A stretch of DNA of 28,628 bases, from contig CAJLXA010000026.1 in NCBI GenBank assembly GCA_905210485.1, forward strand, positions 1 through 28,628. The letters are read 5' to 3'. Source of the stretch: an uncultured Eubacteriales bacterium. GTDB taxonomy: Bacteria; Bacillota; Clostridia; Oscillospirales; CAG-272. The translations under genes and the position numbers were made by a program. Below the pieces are notes generated by a model. It was given only the letters and a program-made list of their open reading frames with translations, was not told where the DNA came from and made no database searches. Each line of letters opens with the position of its first letter. Position 1 is the first letter of the stretch. Positions 20,123 to 28,628 of this stretch are shown in pieces.

Positions 20123-21876
20123 GCAAGATATTGTTTATTTCCAATATCTCAAACAGAATAACAACGTTTGTTACTGCAAGTATTACAGTTGCCCATAGCT
20201 TGAATATAGATTTTTATCAAGCCGCGAATTGGCAGGATGCGGATCCGTCACAGATTGCAATCGATGAAAAAGCCTACGATATAAAAATTAAGAGTGTCCC
20301 GATTTCAAGGAATCCGTTTGCAAGAACAAATTGGACTGCATACAGAGAACTTATTGCGTTTATCAAACAAGAAAATATTGATTATATACATTGCAATACC
20401 CCGACAGGCGGCATCCTCGGTCGCTTGGCAGGCAAGAAGTGTAAGGTAAAAAAGATTATCTATCAGGCACACGGTTTTCATTTTTACAAGGGTGCGCCTA
20501 AAAAGAATTGGCTTTTGTATTATCCTATAGAAAAATGGCTTGCGCGCTATACCGACGCTGTGATTACAATCAATAAAGAGGACTTTGAGTTTGCCAAAAA
20601 GAAATTCAAATTAAGAAATCATGGTAAAGTTTATTACGTCCCCGGAGTGGGCATTGATGTAGCTCAATACAATCTTACCGAAAATGATCGTGAAAATAAA
20701 AGAAGGGAATTAGGGCTTTCTGAAAATGATGTTGCACTTATTTCCATGGGAGACCTGATAGATCGAAAGAATTATGACACTGCGATCCGTGCGGTTGCCG
20801 AAGCGAGTGAGCCTGCCTTACAGTATTTTATCTGCGGCAAAGGTCCTGAGGAAGAAAGACTCAAGGCGCTTGCAGATAACTTAGGCATTGCAAAACAGGT
20901 ACATTTTCTTGGTTTCCGTTCAGACATCAAGGAGCTACTTAACGCTGCAGACGTTTTTCTGTTTACAACGAAGCAGGAGGGACTTCCTCGTTCTATGATG
21001 GAAGCCATGGCCTCGGGACTTCCTTGTATCGCAAGTAGAATCAGAGGAAATACAGATTTGCTTGATGGCACAGGGGGAGGTTTTCTGTGTGAACCGACCG
21101 ACGTATCTGCATATGCTGAGAAGTTGAAACTCTTGGCAAGTGATAAGATTTTGCGTAAAACGATGGGCAGAAATAATCTCATCACGATACAGAAATTCAG
21201 CATTGAAACCGTCAATGGAGAAATCAGGAAAAAATATGAACAAAAATCGAATGGAGCGGTAACTCTTAATGAGTATATTCAATCCTTGCTTGACTATTTT
21301 CCACTGTGGGCAAAAAAACGAATTGAATTAAGTATTTCGCTTGACGCTTTTTTGTTGATTTCAGTAGGCGAATTAAATGCGAACAAAAATAATAGTGCAA
21401 TTATTTCCGCAATGGAAAAGTTAAAAAACGAGAATCTTTACTACATTCTTTGCGGCGTTGGTGAGAAAAGGTCTGACCTTCAAAACCAAGCCGATAAAGC
21501 AGACTTGCACAACAATGTACGGTTCTTGGGTTACAGAAGCGACGTAAAGGAGTTGTACGAAGCTGCTGACTGTTTTGTTATGCCATCATTTCGTGAGGGA
21601 CTTTCGCGTTCTATTATGGAGGCAATGGCGAGCGGTTTGCCTTGTGTAGTTAGTAAAATCAGAGGAAATAGCGACCTGATAATAGAGAACAAGGGTGGGT
21701 TTCTCTGCAAACCGTCAGATGTGGACGGCTTTGCGGAAACAATCAAATTACTTTACTGGAACAAAAATGTGCGTGAAGACATGAGCCGGTTTAATAAGAT
21801 GAGAATTGAAAAATTTGACGTTTCGGAAGTAGAGAAAGAGATGAGAAATATTTACGCTGAAGTATTAGGAGAATAA
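20119..21876 (+). CDS. GT4 glycosyltransferase with duplicated C-terminal domain
   Basis: A 585-residue protein. Residues 1-375 are a complete GT-B fold GT4 enzyme: acceptor domain (1-185, with CNTPTGGILGRLAG and YQAHGFHFYKG) and donor-binding domain (190-375) with EX7E at E287/E295 in EGLPRSMME. Residues about 380-585 are a second donor-binding domain alone, with its own EX7E at E493/E501 in EGLSRSIME. The two copies, 206 residues apart, share FLG[FY]RSD[IV]KEL, MEAMASGLPC and IRGN, and an identical 14-base DNA stretch (21039-21052 and 21657-21670). A typical GT4 enzyme has about 370 residues. The frame is unbroken, so it is a fusion or internal duplication, with the acceptor domain of the second unit missing. 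Sugar specificity unknown. Confidence 0.88.
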   Translation: MSKILFISNISNRITTFVTASITVAHSLNIDFYQAANWQDADPSQIAIDEKAYDIKIKSVPISRNPFARTNWTAYRELIAFIKQENIDYIHCNTPTGGILGRLAGKKCKVKKIIYQAHGFHFYKGAPKKNWLLYYPIEKWLARYTDAVITINKEDFEFAKKKFKLRNHGKVYYVPGVGIDVAQYNLTENDRENKRRELGLSENDVALISMGDLIDRKNYDTAIRAVAEASEPALQYFICGKGPEEERLKALADNLGIAKQVHFLGFRSDIKELLNAADVFLFTTKQEGLPRSMMEAMASGLPCIASRIRGNTDLLDGTGGGFLCEPTDVSAYAEKLKLLASDKILRKTMGRNNLITIQKFSIETVNGEIRKKYEQKSNGAVTLNEYIQSLLDYFPLWAKKRIELSISLDAFLLISVGELNANKNNSAIISAMEKLKNENLYYILCGVGEKRSDLQNQADKADLHNNVRFLGYRSDVKELYEAADCFVMPSFREGLSRSIMEAMASGLPCVVSKIRGNSDLIIENKGGFLCKPSDVDGFAETIKLLYWNKNVREDMSRFNKMRIEKFDVSEVEKEMRNIYAEVLGE

Positions 21877-21877
21877 G

Positions 21878-23023
21878 ATGAAAAAGCGAGTTGTTTTGTT
21901 GCGTTCAAATCCGGTATCCCCCGATCCTCCTGTAGAGAAGGCGGCAAATACTTTAATTGCCAATGGATATGAAGTTGCTATTATAGGATGGGATAGGGGT
22001 AGCAATATAGCGGAGAGAAATGAAGCGTTGGCACTTGAACATGGTGTTGTAAAGATTGTTAGGTTTGGCATTCCTGCAATATTTAATGGTGGTATTAGAA
22101 AAAATCTTGTGCCCTTGACTAAATTTCAAAGCAGATTATATAAATGGTTGAAAAAACATAAGAATGAATACGATATAATTCATTCCTTTGATTTTGATAC
22201 GGGTTTTATAGCAAATAGAATTGCCAAAAAATACAACAAGCAACTAATATATCACATACTTGATTTCTATATTGATTCGCATAATGTCCCCAGTGAATTT
22301 TTGAAATCAAAAGTAAAAAAAGCGGAATTTGCAATAATCAATAATGCCGATGCAACGATTATTTGCACCGAAAAAAGACGTGAGCAAATCAAAGGAACTA
22401 AGCCTAAAAAACTGGAAATCATTCATAACACACCGAAACCTGTTAATCAAATTGACGATAGTTTTGGTGAACTCGGAAACAGTGAGCGTTGCAAGATAGT
22501 TTATGTCGGAATTCTGGCGGGATCAAGATTTTTACGAGAGATTATTAAATTTGTAGAACAAGATGACAGATTTGAATTTCACATTGGCGGTTTTGGAATT
22601 ATGGAAAATGAGGTTGTTGAAGCAGCAAAAAAATGCGAACGCATCTTTTATTATGGAAAGTTGCCTTACGATAAAACATTGTCATTAGAGCAAGCTTGCG
22701 ACATTATGACAGCAATCTATGATCCGAAAGTCCCAAATCATAAATTTGCCGCACCAAACAAATTCTACGAGTCGTTAATGTTGGGCAAACCAGTCGTCAT
22801 GGCTCGGAACACGGGCTTTGATGAAATTATCGAGAGTAACTGTATCGGTTGTTTGATTGAATTTGATGAAGAAAGTTTATCCAGAGGATTAAACGAACTG
22901 ATAAATGAAAAAGAAGAGTGGTCTTCTATGAGTGAGCGAATGAAAACGCTTTACAAAGAGCAATATAGTTGGGCTGAAATGGAAAGACGACTTGTTAAAT
23001 TGTATATGGAATTAGATCGATGA
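21878..23023 (+). CDS. GT4 family glycosyltransferase
   Basis: A 381-residue GT-B fold glycosyltransferase. The N-terminal domain begins VVLLRSNPVSPDPPVEKAA, with YDIIHSFDFDTGFIA and the GT4 feature IIHNTPKPV at the hinge. The donor domain has IVYVGILAGSRFL and, in place of the classic EX7E, the variant APNKFYESLMLGKPVV seen in WcaI-like members. One base separates it from the previous stop, and it overlaps the next gene by four bases. It would extend the lipid-linked repeat unit, but donor and linkage are unknown. Confidence 0.85.
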   Translation: MKKRVVLLRSNPVSPDPPVEKAANTLIANGYEVAIIGWDRGSNIAERNEALALEHGVVKIVRFGIPAIFNGGIRKNLVPLTKFQSRLYKWLKKHKNEYDIIHSFDFDTGFIANRIAKKYNKQLIYHILDFYIDSHNVPSEFLKSKVKKAEFAIINNADATIICTEKRREQIKGTKPKKLEIIHNTPKPVNQIDDSFGELGNSERCKIVYVGILAGSRFLREIIKFVEQDDRFEFHIGGFGIMENEVVEAAKKCERIFYYGKLPYDKTLSLEQACDIMTAIYDPKVPNHKFAAPNKFYESLMLGKPVVMARNTGFDEIIESNCIGCLIEFDEESLSRGLNELINEKEEWSSMSERMKTLYKEQYSWAEMERRLVKLYMELDR

Positions 23024-24150
23024 AAAAAATACTGATTGTAAATAACAATTTGGATATGGGCGGTATTCAAAAATCACTTGTGAATTTGCTAAAAGAGGTA
23101 CATAGCAGTTATGATATTACGTTATTACTTTTCAGCAAGAGCGGTGCGTTACTAAAGGAGGTTCCCGAGGACATTAATATTATAACACCAAATAGATGCT
23201 ATCGAATGTTGGGGTTGACAAAAGCTGAGTTGACAAAGTATCCGTTTTTGTTTTGCTTAAAATCCATATTGGTGAAGCACGCATCCATTTTTTCAAGAAA
23301 AAGTGCAATGAAGATATTGGGCTTGTTTCAAAGAAAAATTAAAGGCTACGATCTTGTAATTTCATACTCACATTTGTTTAAGTATAAATACTTTGCAAAC
23401 GGTTGTGCAGATTTTGTGTTGGACAAGACGATTGCAAAACAGAAAATATGTCTTGTTCATTGTGACTATCTTAATTCCGGAACAATTTCCGCGCAAAACA
23501 ACAACCGATATTCTGAGTTTGACAGAATTGCCTGCTGTTCGGATTCTGTAAGAAAAAGATTTTTAGATGGTAGTCATATGTCACCAAACAAAGTATTTAC
23601 ATTGAGAAATTTCTATGATTTCAGCATTGTTAAACTTGCAAATCAAAAGCCACATGTATATGAGGAAGACAAAGTCAATCTGTTGACAGTAGCGCGGCTA
23701 TCTCCTGAAAAAGGAATAGATAAAGCTATTGATGCCCTTTATGCCACAGGAAGGAAGAATATCAATTATTATATTATCGGTGATGGTCCTCAAAGAAATG
23801 CATTGGGAAAAAAAGTGAAGAATTATTGTATGGGGGAACAAATAATCTTCCTTGGCGAACAGCAAAATCCGTATCAATATATGCTGAATGCCGATTATTT
23901 GTTGGTGCCGTCATTGCATGAAGCCGCACCAATGGTTTTTGACGAGGCTAATATTTTGGGCTTGCCTATAATATCCACTAACACCACCTCTGCGCGCGAG
24001 ATGGTTGCGTGCAATGGAGGGGTAATAAGCGAGACCTTCGATGAGCTGGAAAAAATATTGATGAATTTAAAGAAGAGAAAAACACGAAAAGAAACGTTGA
24101 TGACAAATGAAATACAGATAGAACAGCTATCTTGTTTGGCAAACGAATAG
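23020..24150 (+). CDS. GT4 family glycosyltransferase
   Basis: A 376-residue GT-B glycosyltransferase. It starts ILIVNNNLDMGGIQKSLVNLL, the typical GGI/Q nucleotide-proximal loop, and the donor domain contains LLTVARLSPEKGIDKAIDAL, YYIIGDGPQR and EX7E as EAAPMVFDE followed by ANILGLPII. The N-terminal domain includes HCDYLNSG and a long basic helix region (about 70-110). It overlaps the preceding gene by ATGA and is followed by the polymerase gene after 24 bases. Sugar specificity not visible. Confidence 0.87.
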   Translation: MKKILIVNNNLDMGGIQKSLVNLLKEVHSSYDITLLLFSKSGALLKEVPEDINIITPNRCYRMLGLTKAELTKYPFLFCLKSILVKHASIFSRKSAMKILGLFQRKIKGYDLVISYSHLFKYKYFANGCADFVLDKTIAKQKICLVHCDYLNSGTISAQNNNRYSEFDRIACCSDSVRKRFLDGSHMSPNKVFTLRNFYDFSIVKLANQKPHVYEEDKVNLLTVARLSPEKGIDKAIDALYATGRKNINYYIIGDGPQRNALGKKVKNYCMGEQIIFLGEQQNPYQYMLNADYLLVPSLHEAAPMVFDEANILGLPIISTNTTSAREMVACNGGVISETFDELEKILMNLKKRKTRKETLMTNEIQIEQLSCLANE

Positions 24151-24174
24151 GGGAAGTACGAGGAACTGCGGTAA

Positions 24175-25467
24175 ATGTGCAAGAAAGACAAAGAAATTTT
24201 TGGATTTAGCAGAACTATGTTTTTACAGTGCATAATTCTGTTTTTGGGTATATGTGGTGGGGTATGGATTAACAGATTTATCTATGTGCTTACGGCAGCA
24301 TTTACTATACTGATATGCTTCACGAAAGATATTAATAATATTTATTATCATTTGCTCTTCAGTATCTCATTTACTGTAATATATAAGCTTGATCCTTCCG
24401 CGACTTCTTTCTTTGCATATGTAATGATTGCGGCAGGTATAATATTGATATTTCGGATCAGAACTTTCACTGTGACGCAATTGCTTTTTATATGCCTTTT
24501 TTCCGCATATCTAATAGTAGGAATGGGGAATAACTATACAACTGCAATAAAAATGATTATGGGAATGATCTTGTTTTACTTTTTTGTAAGGGTAATCAAG
24601 GTTAACGATTTTAAGAATCATATTATGGCCTTTACATTGGGCGTTATCGGCAGTTCAATCTTAGGGACTTTTCGTAATTCTCTACCGCAATTATCGGAAT
24701 ATTTTAAAACTGAATATACATTGTATAACAGTGCCGGTTTGACATACAGATTTACGGGATTGAATTATGACCCGAATTTTTATTCTATGTCAGTTATATT
24801 TGCAATCGTCCTTTGCATGATTCTGCTAATGAATAAGACAGGTAACAAGATACTCATGTGGACGCTACTTGTTTCCCTGATTGTGTTTGGATTTCAATCC
24901 TACAGTAAAATGTTTTTATTGTCGGCAGTAATAGTGGGGATTATATCCATAGTATATATGCTGAGATCCCCCAAAATGATTATGATTGCATTGGCATCGT
25001 TACTTACATTAGGAACAGGTGTTGTAACGTGGCTAAAGCGGATCGGTTACATGGATATAATGCTTAGTAGATTGTTCGAGGGGGATATTTCAACGGGACG
25101 CTTCAAAATATGGGGAAGTTATTTTGAGTATTTAAATCGTTCACCATTGACCTTTTTCTTTGGAGATGGAATAGGGACGAAATATCTCTCGGTTGGAGGT
25201 CCTCATAATACTTATATAGAATCGGTGTTTTTGGTCGGTGTACTGGGAAGTATGCTCTATTTGCTTATGATAATCTCAATATTCAAATGCAAAAAGTATA
25301 ATGGGGAAAAGCGGATTATAAATTATTTGTTACTTTTTGTATTCTTAATAATGGTTGGCGTTCTCGGTTGTTTTACAATAAACGAATTTTCTTTTTATTG
25401 TATGCTTATATGGTTAGGTTTGAATATTAATGTTGCAAGTAAACGTAGCAATTTGAAAGCGGGGTGA
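24175..25467 (+). CDS. O-antigen polymerase/ligase-like membrane protein (Wzy candidate)
   Basis: A 430-residue membrane protein with about ten to eleven hydrophobic segments and a long external loop. Shared Wzy/O-antigen ligase features are RFTGLNYDPNFYS near the middle, SYSKMFLL, and, near the end of the big loop, FFGDGIGTKYLSVGGPHNTYIE with the family HNTY motif. Such proteins join lipid-linked repeat units into polymer at the outer leaflet. Its place between glycosyltransferases and flippase fits a Wzy. Strongly AT-rich with short spacing to the next gene (7 bases). Confidence 0.82.
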   Translation: MCKKDKEIFGFSRTMFLQCIILFLGICGGVWINRFIYVLTAAFTILICFTKDINNIYYHLLFSISFTVIYKLDPSATSFFAYVMIAAGIILIFRIRTFTVTQLLFICLFSAYLIVGMGNNYTTAIKMIMGMILFYFFVRVIKVNDFKNHIMAFTLGVIGSSILGTFRNSLPQLSEYFKTEYTLYNSAGLTYRFTGLNYDPNFYSMSVIFAIVLCMILLMNKTGNKILMWTLLVSLIVFGFQSYSKMFLLSAVIVGIISIVYMLRSPKMIMIALASLLTLGTGVVTWLKRIGYMDIMLSRLFEGDISTGRFKIWGSYFEYLNRSPLTFFFGDGIGTKYLSVGGPHNTYIESVFLVGVLGSMLYLLMIISIFKCKKYNGEKRIINYLLLFVFLIMVGVLGCFTINEFSFYCMLIWLGLNINVASKRSNLKAG

Positions 25468-25474
25468 ATGTAAA

Positions 25475-26491
25475 ATGTATAGCGTAATAGTGCCGATTTA
25501 CAAGGTCGAAAAATATCTTCCGCTGTGCATTGAGAGCATTCTTGTACAAACAAATAAAGATTTTGAATTGATTTTGGTTGATGATGGTTCCCCGGATAAT
25601 TGTCCGATAATTTGCGATGAATATGCCCAAAAAGACGACAGAGTTAAAGTGATTCATAAGAAAAACGGGGGCGTGGTCAGCGCAAGAAAAGCAGGACTTG
25701 AAGTCGCACAAGGAGAATATGTTTGCTTCGTTGATGGAGACGATTTTGTTTCCATGGACCTGCTTGAAACATACGAGCGAGAGTTTTGCCGCCAAAATGT
25801 CGATGTGATTTGTACGGGTTATTCATCATATTACAATGAGCACAGAATCGTAGCAATACTTCAGTCGGGAACAAACAGAATTTATAGCAAGAGTGAACTG
25901 CAAAAAGAGGTATATCCTCAAATGCTTTCGAGAAAACCGTTCTTTTCATTTTATATACATCCTTCTGTTTGGTCAAAGTGTTTCAAAAAAAGCATTGCTG
26001 AAACGGTATATAAAAGTATTCCGGACGAAATATCTCTTGGCGAGGATGTAGCAGCCACCTATCCGGCACTTTTAAAAGCCGAATCTGTCAGCATTTTGAA
26101 CTATACCGGATATATGTATAGACAAAATCTGAATTCAATGACGCATGTATACGATAGAAATTTGTACGAAAAAATTAGGAACCTGATTGTATATTTGAAA
26201 TCTATTGAAGAGCAAACAGGATGGCAAGCCGGAAGTCAAATCAACGAATATGCAGTATATCTTCTGATTCTGGCCAAAAATAACGAGTTTAAGTACAATC
26301 GAGAAGAATCGTATGGCAATAAAAAAAGAAATATGCAAAAATATCTGAATGATCCATTGTTTGCAGAGATTTTACGAAGCGTGAAAATAAAGGGATGGAA
26401 AAACAAATTCATGATATTCTGCTTCAAAAAGAAATTGCTGTTGCCGATAAATGTGTATGAAGCAATATTGCAAAAGGTAAGGAAACAATGA
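25475..26491 (+). CDS. GT2 family glycosyltransferase
   Basis: A 338-residue inverting GT-A enzyme. The N-terminal 100 residues are classical: YSVIVPIYKVEKYLPLCIES, then LILVDDGSPDN for nucleotide binding, HKKNGGVVSARKAGL, and the metal-binding motif FVDGDDF. The C-terminal 200 residues, with KPFFSFYIHPSVWSKCFKK and SLGEDVAATYPAL, are typical of capsule GT2 enzymes. The ribosome site GGGGTGA is formed by the end of the polymerase gene. The last four bases overlap the flippase start (ATGA). Donor sugar unknown. Confidence 0.93.
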   Translation: MYSVIVPIYKVEKYLPLCIESILVQTNKDFELILVDDGSPDNCPIICDEYAQKDDRVKVIHKKNGGVVSARKAGLEVAQGEYVCFVDGDDFVSMDLLETYEREFCRQNVDVICTGYSSYYNEHRIVAILQSGTNRIYSKSELQKEVYPQMLSRKPFFSFYIHPSVWSKCFKKSIAETVYKSIPDEISLGEDVAATYPALLKAESVSILNYTGYMYRQNLNSMTHVYDRNLYEKIRNLIVYLKSIEEQTGWQAGSQINEYAVYLLILAKNNEFKYNREESYGNKKRNMQKYLNDPLFAEILRSVKIKGWKNKFMIFCFKKKLLLPINVYEAILQKVRKQ

Positions 26492-28008
26492 CTCACGGTC
26501 GCACAAAAAACGCAATGCTCAATGTTGTATTTTCGCTGATACTGCAAATTGTAGTATTTGCGAAAGGTCTGATACTGCCGAGGCTGATTGTTCCCGTATA
26601 CGGTTCAGATGTTAACGGGTTGGTCTCGTCAATCACTCAATTTTTGACCTACATCTCTTTGTTAGAAGCAGGTGTTGGGAGTATATTCAGAACCTCATTG
26701 TATAGACCGCTTTCAACCGGTGACATGGACGGTGTTTCGGGAATAATAAATGAGCAAAAGCGTTTCTATCGTAAAATAGGTGTCATATTTGTTTTTTATG
26801 TGATTGCACTTTGTGCATTCTATCCGTTGATTGCCAAAACGGACATATCAAAGCCGTATATTATTTCTTTGATTTTAATTTTGAGCATAAGCACTTTTGG
26901 TGAATATTTTGTCTCTCTTCCGTATTCATCTTTGCTTTCTGCTGATCAGAAAATAAGAATAAGTTATATTGTCAGTATAGTATACACAATCACCAATATT
27001 ATCGTATCGCTTTTTTGGGTGAGTCTTAAAGCCGATATTCGTCTAATTTATTTGTCGATGTGTGTAATTGGCTTATTACGTCCCTTGTTTTACACATTGT
27101 ATGTGAAAAAACATTACAAATTGAATAAGAAGGTGCAACCCGATAAAACGGCGCTAAATCAGCGCTGGAACGGCATGGTTCATCATTTTGCGTATTATAT
27201 ACATACAAATACGGATACTGCAATTTTGACAGTATTTATCGGTACCGCTATGGTATCTGTGTATAATATTTATGGTGCAATCATTTTGGGAATAGAAAAA
27301 ATAATTACTTCAATTTCTACCGGTGCGGCAGCAGGTTTAGGCAATCTTATTGAGTTAAAAGATGAGAAACAGATTAATAAAACAGTTAATCAGTTTGAAC
27401 TGATACAAGGTGGCTTGGCAACAGTATTATACACCATAACGGCACTTTTACTAATCCCATTTATAAGAATCTATACTGCTGACATGACCGATATGAATTA
27501 TATACAACCGACTTTCGGTTACGTTCTCATCATCGCGGAGGCAATATATTGTTTTCGTTGTATTTACAGTACCGTGTCAACCAATGCAAACAAGTATAAA
27601 GAAACACAACCGGGTGCCATTTTTGAATGTATTATCAATCTTGTTATATCGTTAATTTTGGTGTTAGTTGCACGAATGGGAATTTTGGGGGTAGCTATCG
27701 GTACAGTCATAGGTATGCTGACAAGATACATTTTTGAGGTTCTTTTTCTTTCAAAAAATGTGTTATTAAGACCTGTAAGCAAGGCAGTCAAAATGTTATG
27801 TGCAAGTATACTGGTGGCGTCGGTATCTATTGTGGTATGCAATTTGCTTTTGGATTATTCCCGGATAGAAAATTTGCAAATGTGGTTTATATTTGCAATA
27901 ATCACTTCGGCAGTAGTAGCGGTTACCGCTTTATCGGTATATTTTATATTTTATAAGAAAACTATAAAATCGTTGATTTCGCGTTTGATGAAGAGAGGAC
28001 AAAAATGA
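26488..28008 (+). CDS. Wzx-type polysaccharide flippase
   Basis: A 506-residue integral membrane protein with about twelve to fourteen hydrophobic segments, a member of the MOP superfamily that flips undecaprenyl-linked repeat units. The N-terminal LNVVFSLILQIVVFAKGLILPRLIVPVYGSDVNGLVSSI is the characteristic first helix and loop (here quoted in part: VYGSDVNGLV at about 37-46), with SLLEAGVGSIF following. It overlaps both neighbours by four bases. Together with the Wzy candidate it makes a Wzx/Wzy-dependent pathway. Confidence 0.88.
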   Translation: MTHGRTKNAMLNVVFSLILQIVVFAKGLILPRLIVPVYGSDVNGLVSSITQFLTYISLLEAGVGSIFRTSLYRPLSTGDMDGVSGIINEQKRFYRKIGVIFVFYVIALCAFYPLIAKTDISKPYIISLILILSISTFGEYFVSLPYSSLLSADQKIRISYIVSIVYTITNIIVSLFWVSLKADIRLIYLSMCVIGLLRPLFYTLYVKKHYKLNKKVQPDKTALNQRWNGMVHHFAYYIHTNTDTAILTVFIGTAMVSVYNIYGAIILGIEKIITSISTGAAAGLGNLIELKDEKQINKTVNQFELIQGGLATVLYTITALLLIPFIRIYTADMTDMNYIQPTFGYVLIIAEAIYCFRCIYSTVSTNANKYKETQPGAIFECIINLVISLILVLVARMGILGVAIGTVIGMLTRYIFEVLFLSKNVLLRPVSKAVKMLCASILVASVSIVVCNLLLDYSRIENLQMWFIFAIITSAVVAVTALSVYFIFYKKTIKSLISRLMKRGQK

Positions 28009-28628
28009 AAAAAATAGGTTTGGAAGAAATTAAGGAAATAGAACTTGATATATTGTCATACATAGCTGATGTTTGTAAAGAGAATAATCTCCGATATTGT
28101 TTGTGCGGCGGCACTCTTTTGGGGGCTGTCAGGCATAAAGGGTTCATTCCGTGGGACGATGATATTGATATTTATATGCCTCGCCCTGATTATGATAAAT
28201 TTGCCGAATTATTAAGCCAAAAAAAAGGAAAGTACCGGATTCTGTCAGCAGGACAGGAAAACTATTATTACAATTTTGCAAAGGTTGTTGATAGTGAGAC
28301 TGTATTGATAGAGTATGGTTGTTTGCCGCTTGAGAATATGGGAGTTTATGTTGATATATTCCCGTTGGAGGGAATGCCTTCTAATGAAGCGGATCGTAAA
28401 AAGCATTTTAATAAGTTTGATAAATTAAGAAAGAGAATAAACAGTTATTCAAAACAAAAACCAAAAATCAGAAGAAATCTTGTCCAATATATTAAAAGCA
28501 GATACTTATACTGCGCTAATAAAAAATCAAGCCTATTAGAATTTCAAAGAGAATATGAGAAACTTGTAAAAAAATATAACTATGATGAATCGGTATATGT
28601 CTATGCAACGGGTGGGGCTTATAAAGAG
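28005..28628 (+). CDS. LicD family protein (partial, runs off the window)
   Basis: The first 208 residues of a LicD-type transferase, open to the window end. The N-terminal helix (EEIKEIELDILSYI) is followed by CLCGGTLLGAVRHKGFIPWDDDIDI, the nucleotidyltransferase-like signature, with the DDDID metal-binding acids at about residues 50-54, then MPRPDYDKF and VYVDIFPLEGMP. LicD proteins add phosphocholine or other phospho-groups to surface glycans. The start is ATG at 28005, overlapping the flippase stop. No choline uptake or activation genes (LicA/B/C) are in view, so the group transferred cannot be stated. Confidence 0.9.
   Translation, partial: MKKIGLEEIKEIELDILSYIADVCKENNLRYCLCGGTLLGAVRHKGFIPWDDDIDIYMPRPDYDKFAELLSQKKGKYRILSAGQENYYYNFAKVVDSETVLIEYGCLPLENMGVYVDIFPLEGMPSNEADRKKHFNKFDKLRKRINSYSKQKPKIRRNLVQYIKSRYLYCANKKSSLLEFQREYEKLVKKYNYDESVYVYATGGAYKE

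Overview
The window looks like a chromosomal stretch from an anaerobic, probably gut-type Clostridia (Bacillota). The pointers are a Clostridia-order Rnf operon (C-D-G-E-A-B), a CmpB-type membrane protein, sigma-A promoters of the TTGACA-17-TATAAT kind, strong GGAGG ribosome binding sites, and a MobC-like fragment of the type carried by Firmicutes integrative elements. I cannot name the species. No rRNA, tRNA, CRISPR array or transposase is visible.

Region 1 (about 1-2700, minus strand) is the worn edge of a mobilizable element. It holds an inverted-repeat-dense stretch that could be an oriT, a truncated mobC, and two adjacent radical SAM genes (one HemW/HemN-like, one with a Cys-rich SPASM-like tail). 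The pair is read from its own strong promoter, which has a palindrome at the start site. A gene-free stretch with a terminator (2598-3150) separates it from the chromosome proper.

Region 2 (3151-12266, minus strand, GC-richer) is one long operon: rnfC, rnfD, rnfG, rnfE, a fused rnfA-rnfB, a NusG-domain-II protein, a Gx-type membrane protein, the flavinyltransferase apbE, a membrane-anchored parvulin-like foldase and an unrecognised protein. Most junctions overlap or are tightly spaced. Together they describe a membrane ferredoxin:NAD+ oxidoreductase (ion-pumping) with its flavin-attachment machinery. RnfA and RnfB form a single continuous polypeptide here. The operon promoter and the promoter of the next plus-strand gene point at each other and their predicted transcripts overlap.

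Region 3 (12300-15935) holds a CmpB-like membrane protein, a shared bidirectional terminator, an AraC-type regulator, and a divergent glycoside hydrolase family 2 gene that it probably controls.

Region 4 (about 15940-28628, plus strand, increasingly AT-rich) is an exopolysaccharide/capsule cluster cut by the window end. A 623-base gap holds two strong promoters, a two-codon ORF with a near-ideal ribosome binding site, structured sequence and a 22-codon remnant that looks like the start of a PglD-like acetyltransferase. Then come a DegT aminotransferase, a GNAT acetyltransferase, an ATP-grasp ligase and a PglC-like phosphoglycosyl transferase. Glycosyltransferases follow, one with a duplicated C-terminal domain, then a Wzy-like polymerase, a GT2, a Wzx flippase and a partial LicD. 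The logic is Wzx/Wzy-type assembly of a glycan probably containing a modified amino sugar and perhaps a phosphocholine-like decoration.
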